Shown here in pieces: positions 18,500 through 27,373 of a stretch of DNA of 64,000 bases. Each line of letters starts with the position of its first letter. Within the stretch, counting starts at the first letter, position 1. Made by a program: the position numbers and the translations under genes. The DNA is from Palleronia sp. LCG004 (GTDB taxonomy: Bacteria; Pseudomonadota; Alphaproteobacteria; Rhodobacterales; Rhodobacteraceae), in the NCBI RefSeq assembly GCF_032931615.1, contig NZ_CP136759.1, positions 2,356,001-2,420,000 of the forward strand. The letters run 5' to 3'. A model generated the notes under the pieces. That model was not told where the DNA came from, ran no database searches, and saw nothing but the letters and a program-made list of their open reading frames with translations.

Positions 18500-19207
18500 A
18501 TGCAGAAGATCTATGACGATGCCGGCAAGGCGCTCGACGGGCTGCTGCGCGACGGGATGTTCATCGCGGCGGGCGGCTTCGGGCTGTGCGGCATCCCCGA
18601 ATTGCTGCTCCAGGCGATCAAGGAGGCCGGGACGAAGGACCTGACATTCGCATCGAACAATGCGGGTGTCGACGATTTCGGGATCGGCATCCTGCTGCAG
18701 ACCAAGCAGGTGAAGAAGATGATCTCGTCCTACGTGGGCGAGAACAAGGAGTTCATGAACCAGTTTCTGGGCGGCGAGCTCGAGCTCGAGTTCAACCCGC
18801 AAGGCACGCTCGCGGAGCGGATGCGGGCGGGCGGATCGGGGATTCCCGGATTCTACACCAAGACCGGCGTGGGCACGCAGATCGCCGAGGGCAAGGAGCA
18901 CAAGGAGTTCGACGGAGAGACCTACATCCTCGAACGCGGGATCGTCGCCGATCTCGCCATCGTCAAGGCCTGGAAGGCCGACGATACGGGGAACCTGATC
19001 TTCCACAAGACCGCGCGCAACTTCAACCCGGCCGCCGCGATGTGCGGGAAGGTCTGCGTGGCGGAGGTCGAGGAGATCGTCCCGCGCGGATCGCTCGACC
19101 CCGATCAGATCCACCTGCCCGGCATCTACGTCCACCGCCTGATTCAGGGGACGCACGAGAAGCGGATCGAGCAGAGGACCACCCGCACCAAAGAGGAGGC
19201 GTCCTGA
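18500..19207 (+). CDS. scoA: 3-oxoacid CoA-transferase subunit A
   Basis: A 235-residue alpha subunit of succinyl-CoA:3-ketoacid CoA-transferase, which activates acetoacetate (or a related 3-oxoacid) with CoA from succinyl-CoA. The class-I transferase glycine loop is seen near residues 20-32 (IAAGGFGLCGIPE). Downstream motifs GVDDFGIGILL and GTLAERMRAGGSGIPGFYT (near residue 100-120) are typical. The TGA stop overlaps the ATG of subunit B by one base (TGATG), so the two subunits are made in step. An AGGGAAGAGG ribosome site precedes the ATG. Confidence 0.94.
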   Translation: MQKIYDDAGKALDGLLRDGMFIAAGGFGLCGIPELLLQAIKEAGTKDLTFASNNAGVDDFGIGILLQTKQVKKMISSYVGENKEFMNQFLGGELELEFNPQGTLAERMRAGGSGIPGFYTKTGVGTQIAEGKEHKEFDGETYILERGIVADLAIVKAWKADDTGNLIFHKTARNFNPAAAMCGKVCVAEVEEIVPRGSLDPDQIHLPGIYVHRLIQGTHEKRIEQRTTRTKEEAS

Positions 19208-19830
19208 TGCCCTGGACCCGCGAACAGATGGCCGAGCGCGCCGCCGCCGAGCTTGAGGACGGCACCTACGTCAATCTTGGCATCGGGATGCCGACGCTCG
19301 TCGCCAATTACATCGGCGACAAGGACATCACCCTGCAATCCGAGAACGGCATGCTCGGGATGGGCCCCTTCCCGTTCGAGGGCGAGGAGGATCCCGACCT
19401 CATCAATGCCGGCAAGCAGACGATCACCGAATTGTCGCGCACGTCCTATTTCGACAGTGCCATGTCTTTCGGGATGATCCGGGGCGGCAAGATCGCCGCC
19501 GCCATCCTCGGCGCGATGGAAGTGGCCGAGAACGGGGATCTCGCGAACTGGATGATTCCCGGGAAACTGGTCAAGGGGATGGGTGGCGCGATGGACCTGG
19601 TCGCGGGCGTGCGCAAGGTCGTCGTGATCATGGACCATCAGAACAAGGCCGGCGAATCCAAGCTTTTGAAGGAATGCACCCTTCCGCTGACGGGGACGGG
19701 CGTCGTCGACCGGATCATCACCAATCTCGGTGTGCTCGACGTGGTCGAAGGCGGCCTGAAGATCGTCGAATGCGCCGATGGCGTGACCGAGGACGAGATC
19801 CGCGCGGCGACGGAAGCCACCATCGTCTGA
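19207..19830 (+). CDS. scoB: 3-oxoacid CoA-transferase subunit B
   Basis: A 207-residue beta subunit of the same CoA-transferase. The catalytic glutamate that forms the glutamyl-CoA thioester is E46 in SENGMLGMGP. The early GTYVNLGIGMPTLV block is the class-I signature. The start is fixed by the one-base overlap with subunit A; the frame is open far upstream inside that gene but without meaning. A strong hairpin follows 24 bases after the stop. The pair probably feeds ketone bodies or polyhydroxybutyrate breakdown products into acetyl-CoA. Confidence 0.95.
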   Translation: MPWTREQMAERAAAELEDGTYVNLGIGMPTLVANYIGDKDITLQSENGMLGMGPFPFEGEEDPDLINAGKQTITELSRTSYFDSAMSFGMIRGGKIAAAILGAMEVAENGDLANWMIPGKLVKGMGGAMDLVAGVRKVVVIMDHQNKAGESKLLKECTLPLTGTGVVDRIITNLGVLDVVEGGLKIVECADGVTEDEIRAATEATIV

Positions 19831-19854
19831 GGCACCGGAGATGGGGATTCGGGA

Positions 19855-19882
19855 GGGGCGTGTCCGGAGCCGGGCACGCCCC
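19855..19882. terminator. Hairpin terminator between scoB and the lytic transglycosylase
   Basis: GGGGCGTG (19855-19862) pairs with CACGCCCC (19875-19882), extended inward by CCGG/CCGG. It lies between convergent genes with only a short CTTA tail, so it could act on either strand; the T-tract is weak. Confidence 0.5.
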
Positions 19883-19887
19883 TTACG

Positions 19888-20745
19888 TTATCCGCTCGAC
19901 GCGACGTGCGACCCCACGAAGACGCAACCGTCGCTGACGAGCATCGGTGGCGTCAGGCATAGCCCCTTGGCAACCTGGAAAGCCGCCAACACCTTCGGAA
20001 CGTAGCCGCGCGTCTCGGCATAGGGCGGCACGCCCGCATGTTTCGCGACGGCCCCCTCCCCCGCATTGTAGCCTGCAAGCACCAGCAGAGGGTCGCCGTC
20101 GAAATGGCCCATAAGCCAGTCGAGATAGGCGACGCCCCCGGCGATGTTCTGCGACGCGACGCGACTGTCCCGGACGCCGAAGCGGCTGGCGGTCGCCGGC
20201 ATGAGCTGCATGAGCCCCTGCGCGCCGGCCGAGCTGACGGCATCGACCCGGCCGTTCGATTCCACGGCCATCACGGCGAGTGCGAGCGCGGGCGAGACCC
20301 GCGTGCCGACAGTCGCGCGCAGGATGTCCTGACCGTGTCGGTCGGCAAGCCGCTGCAACGTCGCAAGTCGGTATTGCGGAGCCGCGACGTCCGCGGGCGG
20401 GCGGGCGAGCGTGGCGAGCGCCTGACCGAGGCCCGCCATTCCCCCTCCGCTGGTGGGGACGCGGTTCCAGAACCACGAATAGGCGCTGCCGGGCGGCACC
20501 GGAACCGGCGCATCGGTCGCGATGACCGGCGCACGCTCTTCCTCCACCTTGGGGTCGGATTTCGTGGAGAGCGGCGGGGGCCACCCGACCGAGGGGTCGA
20601 TCTGGACGGTAATGCGCTTGGTCGTGCCAGGCGCGGGCGGCTTGACGCGTTTAAAGGTGAAGTCCGCCTGGACCGGTGAATCGGCCTGAACCGGCACGGC
20701 ACCCAGAAGGGTCGCGATGATCGCGATGAAGATCGGGTGTCGCAT
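19888..20745 (-). CDS. Lytic transglycosylase (SLT domain)
   Basis: A 285-residue exported murein hydrolase that cleaves peptidoglycan with 1,6-anhydro ring formation. It has a signal peptide (about residues 3-21, IFIAIIATLLGAVPVQA), a proline-rich linker, and an SLT domain in the C-terminal half. The catalytic glutamate is in the ALAVMAVESNG segment, followed by the SAGAQGLMQLMPATASRFG motif and the AGYNAGEGAV motif. I chose the ATG at 20745 because it begins directly at the signal peptide; an in-frame start 12 codons upstream would add a basic stretch. It lies beside the Tad pilus locus and could make gaps in the wall for the pilus (inference). Confidence 0.9.
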   Translation of the reverse strand: MRHPIFIAIIATLLGAVPVQADSPVQADFTFKRVKPPAPGTTKRITVQIDPSVGWPPPLSTKSDPKVEEERAPVIATDAPVPVPPGSAYSWFWNRVPTSGGGMAGLGQALATLARPPADVAAPQYRLATLQRLADRHGQDILRATVGTRVSPALALAVMAVESNGRVDAVSSAGAQGLMQLMPATASRFGVRDSRVASQNIAGGVAYLDWLMGHFDGDPLLVLAGYNAGEGAVAKHAGVPPYAETRGYVPKVLAAFQVAKGLCLTPPMLVSDGCVFVGSHVASSG

Positions 20746-21019
20746 CTGCCGCCTGCCTCGTCTTTTCGACGCATTTGCCACTCAGGGTTGCGCAAAGGCG
20801 TGGGGCTGGCAAAGCCGAACCGATGAGCGAGGCGTTTTGCCGGTAATTGTCACCCGGAAGCCCCACCGAGGATGTTTGGCCGCTCCGTGGCACCATAATC
20901 CACCGAAACGCCCGTTCCGCGCCAGAATCTTGGCGCAATCATACGTCAGGAACTGCTGATCTGCCCGGCGGACAAAACGGCCGTTCGTGCAGGAGATCTG
21001 CAGCCAGAGGAACACTCAC

Positions 21020-21232
21020 ATGAACATTTCGAAACTTCTGAAGACCTTTTGCGACGACGAGAGCGGTGCCGTCACCGTCGACTGGGTCGTGCTGACCGCC
21101 GCGATCGTCGGCCTCGCCATCGCGATTTCCACGACGCTTTTCGGCAATGTCGAAAAAATCGCCACCAACATCAATAGCGAGCTTGGAAACGCCTCGCTTC
21201 AAACCATCGACAAGAATCTCGACGGCAATTGA
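21020..21232 (+). CDS. Flp/Tad-type pilin
   Basis: A 70-residue type IVb pilin-like protein, the likely structural subunit of the Tad pilus. A short basic leader ends in DDESG16; cleavage after Gly16 by the prepilin peptidase would expose the hydrophobic assembly helix AVTVDWVVLTAAIVGLAIA. Position +5 after the cleavage site is Asp21, where Flp pilins normally have Glu, and the usual EY pair is replaced by DW. The start at 21020 has AGAGG upstream. It is the first gene of the locus, 126 bases before cpaB; the gap contains a hairpin that may limit read-through, so pilin is made in excess. Confidence 0.85.
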   Translation: MNISKLLKTFCDDESGAVTVDWVVLTAAIVGLAIAISTTLFGNVEKIATNINSELGNASLQTIDKNLDGN

Positions 21233-21260
21233 TCGGACCGATCACGCGGCAGACTGACCA

Positions 21261-21290
21261 CGACCGTGCCTGCCCCACCGGGCGCGGTCG
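21261..21290 (+). other. Hairpin between pilin and cpaB
   Basis: CGACCG (21261-21266) pairs with CGGTCG (21285-21290), with further G/C pairing inside. There is no T-tract. It could stabilise the pilin mRNA or reduce transcription into cpaB. Confidence 0.25.
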
Positions 21291-21358
21291 CAGCCGTTCC
21301 GCCGAATCGGGGCGAACGATATGACGGCCGATCGTGGTCGACGTGAAATCTGGGGAAT

Positions 21359-22207
21359 ATGACCATGCGTCTCGTATTTGCGATCGTGTTGCTCGCCGGT
21401 CTCGGCCTCGCGGGCTTTGCCGTCTTCATGACGAAGGACTTCATCGCGGCCTCGCAAGCGCAGCTCGCGATCGAGCGCGCGACCCATGCACCGGCCATCG
21501 CGACGCGGCCCGTTCTGGTCGCCACCCGCGATCTGCGCTATGGCGAGCGACTGACCGAAGCCGACATCCGCGAAGTCTCGTTCCCCGAGGACGCGATTCC
21601 GGTCGGAGCGTTCGAAAGCCGCGACGCCCTTTTTCCCGCCGGGACGGATACGCCGCGATCCGTGCTTCGCGCGATGAGCGTCAACGAGCCGATGCTGGCG
21701 AGCAAGCTCACCGAACCGGGCGTCGAGGCGGGCGTCTCGGCACGGCTTTCGCCCGGAAAGCGCGCCTTCGCGATCCGCGTCGACGTGTCGTCCGGCGTCT
21801 CGGGCTTTCTCCGCCCCGGTGACCGGGTCGATGTCTACTGGACCGGCCAGATCGGGCAGCAGGGCGATGTGACCAAGCTGATCCAGGCGGGCGTGAAGCT
21901 TGTCGCGATCGATCAGTCGGCGGACGAGGACGTCTCCGAAGCGGTCGTCGCGCGCACCGTCACGGTCGAGGCGACACCGCGCGACGTGGCCGCACTGGCC
22001 CAGGCACAAAGCACCGGGACGCTGGCGCTATCGCTCGTCGGGGTCGAGGACGACACGATTGCGGAAATGATCGAGGTGGATCAGCGCGAATTGCTGGGGC
22101 TGGCCCAGGAAGAGCGACGCGCCGAGATCGAGCCCGCCAAGACCTGTTCGATCAGGACGCGGCGCGGATCGGAAGTCGTCGACATGCCGATCCCCTGCAC
22201 GAACTAG
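21359..22207 (+). CDS. cpaB: Flp pilus assembly protein CpaB/RcpC
   Basis: A 282-residue periplasmic, membrane-anchored assembly protein of the Tad secretion system. It has an N-terminal anchor (residues 3-24) and an SAF domain that follows it (PVLVATRDLRYGERLTEADI, about residues 50-69), then the RcpC-type C-terminal domain (AFAIRVDVSSGVSGFLRPGDRVDVYW, about 135-160). It probably links the outer-membrane secretin to peptidoglycan. The ATG at 21359 follows GGGGA closely; an in-frame ATG two codons on is the alternative. The secretin gene follows after 164 bases. Confidence 0.92.
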   Translation: MTMRLVFAIVLLAGLGLAGFAVFMTKDFIAASQAQLAIERATHAPAIATRPVLVATRDLRYGERLTEADIREVSFPEDAIPVGAFESRDALFPAGTDTPRSVLRAMSVNEPMLASKLTEPGVEAGVSARLSPGKRAFAIRVDVSSGVSGFLRPGDRVDVYWTGQIGQQGDVTKLIQAGVKLVAIDQSADEDVSEAVVARTVTVEATPRDVAALAQAQSTGTLALSLVGVEDDTIAEMIEVDQRELLGLAQEERRAEIEPAKTCSIRTRRGSEVVDMPIPCTN

Positions 22208-22371
22208 AACCCGAGCCGGGAACGGACGCGGCACCGTTGCGGTGTTGCGTCTATTACACAAGTCTTCTCGCGAAAGTTGCGCGACGTTGATCGAGAACCG
22301 CATTGCGCGCATTCTTGCGGCGTGAAGGCGGGCGAAAGATCCGCCGTCGCATAAGTTCGAGAGGCGGGCAG

Positions 22372-23814
22372 ATGGGCATTCGGACATTACTGGGAGGGGT
22401 CCTTCTGGGGCTTCTCGTCGCCGCATCCCCGATCGGAGGACAATCCGCATCGGCCCAGACGCTCCGTGTGATGCAGGGCGCGACCGCTTCGGATCTGAGG
22501 GTTCCCATGAACCGGGCGGTGGTCGTCGAATCCGATCGCCCCTTCGCGGAACTCAGCATCGCGAACCCGGCCATCGCGGACATCTCCACGCTTTCCGACC
22601 GGACCATCTACGTGCTCGGCAAGATCCCGGGGCGCACGACCCTCACGCTTCTGGACGAGGCGGGACGGCTCATCACGAATGTCGAGGTCCAGGTGATCCC
22701 CGATATCGGAGAGTTCAAGGAGCGTCTGGGGCAGATCCTGCCGGGCGAGCCGATCGAGGTGCGCACGGCCAATGACGGTATCGTGCTGTCGGGGACCGTT
22801 TCGTCGATCACGGCGCTCGACCGCGCACTCGACCTCGCCGGGCGCTATGCGCCGGAACGAGTCTCCAACCTCATGACGGTAGGCGGCACGCAGCAGGTGA
22901 TGCTGAAGGTGCGCTTCGCCGAAATGCGCCGATCGGTCAGCAAGGCGCTGTCCTCTTCGATCGGGCTTGCGGGAATACTCGGCGACGACGATGTGGGCGT
23001 GGGCGGCGGATCGGGCACCTATCTCGACGGAGAGAACCTCGGCAACATCTTCGACGGCGATCCCGACACCGGGGTCGAGCGATCGAGGTCGAGCAACGGA
23101 GCCGTGCAGCTGGGTTTCGGCGCGGGAAGCCTGCAATTCGCGGTGCTGCTCGAGGCGCTCGAGAGCAAGGGCGTGGTTCGCACGCTGGCCGAGCCGAACC
23201 TCGTCGCCCTTTCGGGGCAATCGGCCTCGTTCCTCGCGGGCGGAGAATACCCGATCCCGGTCGCGACCGGCGACGATTCGATCGGCATCGAATACAAGCC
23301 CTTCGGGGTCGAGCTCGCCTTCACGCCGCGCGTGGTGACGCAGGACACGATCAATATCGAACTCGCGGCTGCGGTCTCGGGGATCGATCCGACGGTCGCG
23401 ATCCAGCAGGGCGGGTTTAACGTGAACGGATTCACCCGCCGTGAATCGAAGACCACGATCGAACTGCGCGACGGCGAAAGCTTTGCCATCGCCGGGCTGC
23501 TGCAGGACGATTTCCGGGATCTCAAGGGTCAGGTGCCCTGGCTCGGGGATATTCCGGTTCTGGGCGCGCTCTTCCGTTCGGCCGAATACGAACGGGCGCA
23601 GAGCGAACTCGTCATCATCATCACGGCGCATCTCGTCTCGCCCGTGCGCGGGGAGGCTCTGGCGCTGCCGACCGACCGTGTCGTCATCCCGTCCGAGCGC
23701 GAACTCTTTCTCTTCGGCGAACTCGAAGGCGGAGCGAGGCGTCCGCGAACGGGTGCCGCCGGCGAAATCGCCCGCCAGGATTTCTCGGGGTCCTACGGCT
23801 ACGTGATGGAGTAG
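22372..23814 (+). CDS. cpaC: Tad secretin (CpaC/RcpA)
   Basis: A 480-residue outer-membrane secretin through which the Flp pilus passes. It has a signal peptide (residues 4-28, ending SASA-Q), an N-terminal BON/pilus-assembly domain (PFAELSIANPAIADI..., about 50-130), and the secretin domain (about 240-430) with VRTLAEPNLVALSGQSASFLAGGEYPIPV and the final VPWLGDIPVLGALFRS block. I chose ATG 22372 since it begins at the signal peptide with GAGAGG upstream. The lipoprotein gene follows after 5 bases, so the two are coupled. Confidence 0.95.
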   Translation: MGIRTLLGGVLLGLLVAASPIGGQSASAQTLRVMQGATASDLRVPMNRAVVVESDRPFAELSIANPAIADISTLSDRTIYVLGKIPGRTTLTLLDEAGRLITNVEVQVIPDIGEFKERLGQILPGEPIEVRTANDGIVLSGTVSSITALDRALDLAGRYAPERVSNLMTVGGTQQVMLKVRFAEMRRSVSKALSSSIGLAGILGDDDVGVGGGSGTYLDGENLGNIFDGDPDTGVERSRSSNGAVQLGFGAGSLQFAVLLEALESKGVVRTLAEPNLVALSGQSASFLAGGEYPIPVATGDDSIGIEYKPFGVELAFTPRVVTQDTINIELAAAVSGIDPTVAIQQGGFNVNGFTRRESKTTIELRDGESFAIAGLLQDDFRDLKGQVPWLGDIPVLGALFRSAEYERAQSELVIIITAHLVSPVRGEALALPTDRVVIPSERELFLFGELEGGARRPRTGAAGEIARQDFSGSYGYVME

Positions 23815-23819
23815 ACCCG

Positions 23820-24458
23820 ATGGTCCCGGCACGCCCCCTCCTGATCTTCGCGGCACTGACGCTCGCCGCCTGCGCCGACCGCCCGGCGGGGACCGAACTC
23901 GATCCGGGCACGTATGGCAACGCCACGGCCAACAACTTCGCCGTGCAGAGCGGCCGGATCGGTCAGGTCGAGGGATTGAACAACCGGTTCTCGACCGAGA
24001 TCGACCCGGTCGTGACGTTCCCGTTCGACAGTGCGGCGCTCGACGCGCAGGCGCGCGCGACGATCGCGCGCCAGGCACGCTGGATCCGGCAATTCCCTGA
24101 AGCGCGATTCCAGGTCTTCGGCCATACCGATCTGGTCGGTTCCGCGGCCTACAACGAGGCGCTCGGTCTGAGGCGCGCGCAGGCCGTGTTGCGCGAACTC
24201 GTCGCGAATGGCGTCGATGCGTCGCGGCTGAGTGCGCTCGTCTCCTTCGGCGAGCGTCAGCCGCTGATCGTGACGCAGGGCCGCGAGCGGGCGAATCGTC
24301 GCACCGTCACCGAGGTTGCCGGCTTCACGAGCGGACGCGGGCAACTCCTGAACGGCAAATACGCGGAAGTGATCTTTCGCGAATACGTGGCGAGCGCCGC
24401 CGCGGGCGAGCAATCGCTGGGCGCGGAGCCACCGGCGACGACCTTTCCCACGGACTAG
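23820..24458 (+). CDS. OmpA-domain lipoprotein of the Tad locus
   Basis: A 212-residue lipoprotein: signal peptide with lipobox LAAC (lipidated Cys18) and a peptidoglycan-binding OmpA-like domain at about residues 65-165. The domain contains FPFDSAALD and the FGHTDLVGSAAYNEALGLRRA core, in which the Asp and Arg that bind diaminopimelate are kept. It takes the position after the secretin where other Tad loci carry CpaD/RcpB, so it probably anchors the secretin to the cell wall (inference from position). An AT-rich 8-base hairpin (24572-24593) lies in the 188-base gap before the next gene. Confidence 0.87.
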   Translation: MVPARPLLIFAALTLAACADRPAGTELDPGTYGNATANNFAVQSGRIGQVEGLNNRFSTEIDPVVTFPFDSAALDAQARATIARQARWIRQFPEARFQVFGHTDLVGSAAYNEALGLRRAQAVLRELVANGVDASRLSALVSFGERQPLIVTQGRERANRRTVTEVAGFTSGRGQLLNGKYAEVIFREYVASAAAGEQSLGAEPPATTFPTD

Positions 24459-24571
24459 GCCGCGACCTCTTCGGTTTCCTCGCGTCGAACAATCGAAAGA
24501 TTCGGGCCGCAATGTTGCCCGATTTGAATGCGACACGTCCCGTCCTGAGAAGCGTCCCGGTCGCGAAGGGC

Positions 24572-24593
24572 CTTTTTGCAGCTAAGCAAAAAG
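24572..24593 (+). other. AT-rich hairpin before tadZ
   Basis: CTTTTTGC (24572-24579) and GCAAAAAG (24586-24593) form a perfect 8-base stem with a 6-base loop, 54 bases before the tadZ start. It may be a processing or regulatory element; it lacks the shape of a terminator. Confidence 0.25.
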
Positions 24594-24646
24594 CAACGTC
24601 TCGCCGCTAGAAGGGATCGCGACCCGCAACGCGAAGGACGTGACGC

Positions 24647-25897
24647 ATGACGAACGCATCGGCACTCGCCACCGATCACGCTCCGATCAGAGCGTGCACG
24701 ATCTGCCGCGACGTTCGGAATTTCGACCTCCTCATCGAGGATATGGAAACCGAACTCGGCGATGCCTGGGGCGATCTTTCCTACGAGGATGCGGCCCGGT
24801 TCCTTTCGCAACCCGAGGCGACCGCGCTCGAATTCGTGGCGATCGCGATCGACGAGGATGACGAGGGGGCCGTCGGTGCCATCTCGGGTCTGATCGAGAC
24901 CGCGGTGACCCGCGGCCTGGCCGTGATCGTGATCGCGGAAGAGGTGAGCCCTATGGTGCTCCACCAGCTGCTCAAGACCGGTGCCAAGGAATTTGTGCCA
25001 TACCCGCTGCCCGACGGCGCGCTGCACGAGGCGATCGAGCGGATGCGGGACGAACCCTCGGTGGAGGCCGCGCCGTCGTCGACGATTGCCCAGTTCGGCG
25101 CGACGGCGGCGCGACGGGGCACCATCGTGCCGATCCAATCGCTCGCGGGCGGTGCGGGGACGACGACACTGGCCGTGAACCTTGCCTGGGAACTCGCGAC
25201 GCTGGCTGTCGGAAAGGGCGAGACGGCACCGCGCGTCTGCCTTCTCGATCTCAACCTCCAGATGGGCGCGGTTTCCACCTATCTCGACCTCGTCCCGCGC
25301 GAGGCGGTGCTCGAGCTCTTGCAGAACACCGACACCATGGACGGCGAAAGCTTCATGCAGGCGCTTCAGATCCACGGCGAACGTCTGCATGTTCTCACGG
25401 CTCCCGCCGACATGCTGCCGCTGGACCTCGCGACGCCCGACGATGTCGGCCGCATCGTCGAGATGGCGGCCTCGCAGTTCGACTATGTCGTGATCGACAT
25501 GCCGTCGACCTTCGTAATGTGGACGGAAACGGTGATGGAGCTCGCCGATCTCTATCTCATGCTCTTCGAGCTCGACATGCGTTCGGCGCAGAACGCGCTG
25601 CGGATGATCCGCGCGCTGAAGACCGACGACATGCCCGACGAGAAGCTGCGCTACGTCCTGAACCGGGCACCGAAATTCACCGATCTCGCCGGCAGGAGCC
25701 GCCTGAGGCGCATGTCCGAAAGCCTCGGCATCGCGATCGAGATGCAGCTTCCTGATGGCGGACGCCAGGTGACCGAGGCCAACGATCAGGGCCTGCCGCT
25801 CGCGCGGGCCGCGAAGAAGAACCCGCTCCGCAGGCAGATCCAGAAACTCGCCACGACCTTCGGCGAGTTCGGACGCGCCGCGGCATCGGCGTCCTGA
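24647..25897 (+). CDS. cpaE: Pilus localisation ATPase TadZ/CpaE
   Basis: A 416-residue MinD/ParA-type protein that positions the Tad machine at the pole. It has an N-terminal receiver-like domain (about residues 5-140) and a C-terminal ATPase-like domain starting at about residue 158 (TIVPIQSLAGGAGTTTLAVNLAWELA). The Walker A loop is deviant: the usual KGGxGK(S/T) reads LAGGAGTTT, without either lysine. CLLDLNLQMG (Walker A') and FDYVVIDMPS (Walker B) are present. Many TadZ proteins carry such degenerate loops, so it may bind but poorly hydrolyse ATP. tadA follows after 13 bases. Confidence 0.92.
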   Translation: MTNASALATDHAPIRACTICRDVRNFDLLIEDMETELGDAWGDLSYEDAARFLSQPEATALEFVAIAIDEDDEGAVGAISGLIETAVTRGLAVIVIAEEVSPMVLHQLLKTGAKEFVPYPLPDGALHEAIERMRDEPSVEAAPSSTIAQFGATAARRGTIVPIQSLAGGAGTTTLAVNLAWELATLAVGKGETAPRVCLLDLNLQMGAVSTYLDLVPREAVLELLQNTDTMDGESFMQALQIHGERLHVLTAPADMLPLDLATPDDVGRIVEMAASQFDYVVIDMPSTFVMWTETVMELADLYLMLFELDMRSAQNALRMIRALKTDDMPDEKLRYVLNRAPKFTDLAGRSRLRRMSESLGIAIEMQLPDGGRQVTEANDQGLPLARAAKKNPLRRQIQKLATTFGEFGRAAASAS

Positions 25898-25910
25898 GGA
25901 GCGGAACCAG

Positions 25911-27365
25911 ATGTTCTCACGCTACAAGAAACCGACCCCGCCGACCGATGCCGACATGGCGCAACCGATGCCCCTGCCCCCCGCGGAGGACTATGCGCCC
26001 TCCCCGCCCGTTCAGACGCGGGCGGCGAAACCCCTGCCAGCCCGCGCCCCGATGGCGGCCGCCCGCATCGAGCCCCTCGACAAAGAGCGTCGCCGCCGCG
26101 AACGTCTGGCGGAGCTGAAGGTCGCGCTCCACAAGGAACTGCTGGATAACCTCAACCTCCCTGCGCTCGAGACGGCCAGCGACGGCGACCTCAAGCTCGA
26201 GATCCAGTCGATCGTGAGCGAGGCGCTCTCGAAGATGGGCGTCGTGCTCAACCGGGACGAGCGCACAACGCTGAACCAGGATCTCTTCGACGAGGTGAAG
26301 GGCCTCGGCCCGCTCGAAACGCTGCTCAAGGACGACACCGTCAACGACATCCTCGTGAACGGTCCGCAGCAGATCTTCGTCGAGCGCAACGGCAAGCTCC
26401 AGCTCACGGACGTCACCTTCAAGGACGAGCGGCACCTTCTGCGCATCATCGACAAGATCGTCTCGGCCGTCGGCCGTCGCGTCGACGAATCCAACCCGTA
26501 TGTCGACGCACGTCTGGCCGACGGGTCGCGGTTCAACGCGATGGTGCCGCCCATCGCCGTCGACGGATCGCTCGTCTCGATCCGGAAATTCCGCAAGGAG
26601 AAGCTCGGCATCGACGATCTGATGCGGTTCGGCGCATTCAGCGAGGAAATGGGACGATACCTTGCAGCGGCCGTGTCGACCCGGCTCAACATCATCGTTT
26701 CGGGCGGGACCGGATCGGGCAAGACGACGACGCTGAATGCGCTCTCCTCGCTCATCGAGAATTCCGAGCGGATCCTTACCATCGAGGACACGGCCGAACT
26801 GCAGCTGCAGCAGCCCCATGTCGGCCGGATGGAGAGCCGCCCCGCGAATGTCGAGGGCAAGGGCGCGGTCAGCCAGCGCGACTGCCTCAAGAACGCGCTG
26901 AGGATGCGCCCGGACCGCATCATCGTGGGCGAAACCCGCGGCGAAGAAGTCATCGACATGCTTCAGGCGATGAATACCGGCCATGACGGGTCGATGACGA
27001 CCATCCACGCCAACTCGGCCCGCGACGGCGTGAGCCGGCTGGAGAACATGGTCGCGATGGCCGGGATCGAGATGCCGCTCAAGGCGATGCGGAGCCAGAT
27101 CGCCTCGGCCGTGCATCTGATCGTCCAGGTCAGCCGCCTTCAGGACGGATCGCGCCGCATGACCTCGATCACCGAGATCACCGGAATGGAGGGCGACGTC
27201 ATCTCGATGCAGGAGATCTTCCGCTTCCAGCGGACCGGGCTGATGGCCGACAACACGATCGTCGGCCATTTCACGGCAACGGGGGTAAGATCACACTTTT
27301 CCGAGCGGTTCCGCATGTGGGGCCACGATCTGCCGGCCGAAGTCTTCGTCCCGGCAAGGGGATAG
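25911..27365 (+). CDS. cpaF: Tad pilus assembly ATPase TadA/CpaF
   Basis: A 484-residue hexameric secretion ATPase that powers pilus extension (and retraction) at the inner membrane. It has a proline-rich N-terminus (about 1-60), an N-terminal PulE-like domain, and a RecA-like core with Walker A GTGSGKT at residues 266-272, an Asp box around 285 (RILTIEDTAELQL), Walker B (MRPDRIIVGETRGEE near 335) and a histidine box (GHDGSMTTIHANS near 357). A ribosome site (GAGGAG) lies in the 13-base gap from tadZ; tadB follows after 8 bases. Confidence 0.97.
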   Translation: MFSRYKKPTPPTDADMAQPMPLPPAEDYAPSPPVQTRAAKPLPARAPMAAARIEPLDKERRRRERLAELKVALHKELLDNLNLPALETASDGDLKLEIQSIVSEALSKMGVVLNRDERTTLNQDLFDEVKGLGPLETLLKDDTVNDILVNGPQQIFVERNGKLQLTDVTFKDERHLLRIIDKIVSAVGRRVDESNPYVDARLADGSRFNAMVPPIAVDGSLVSIRKFRKEKLGIDDLMRFGAFSEEMGRYLAAAVSTRLNIIVSGGTGSGKTTTLNALSSLIENSERILTIEDTAELQLQQPHVGRMESRPANVEGKGAVSQRDCLKNALRMRPDRIIVGETRGEEVIDMLQAMNTGHDGSMTTIHANSARDGVSRLENMVAMAGIEMPLKAMRSQIASAVHLIVQVSRLQDGSRRMTSITEITGMEGDVISMQEIFRFQRTGLMADNTIVGHFTATGVRSHFSERFRMWGHDLPAEVFVPARG

Positions 27366-27373
27366 GAAAACCG

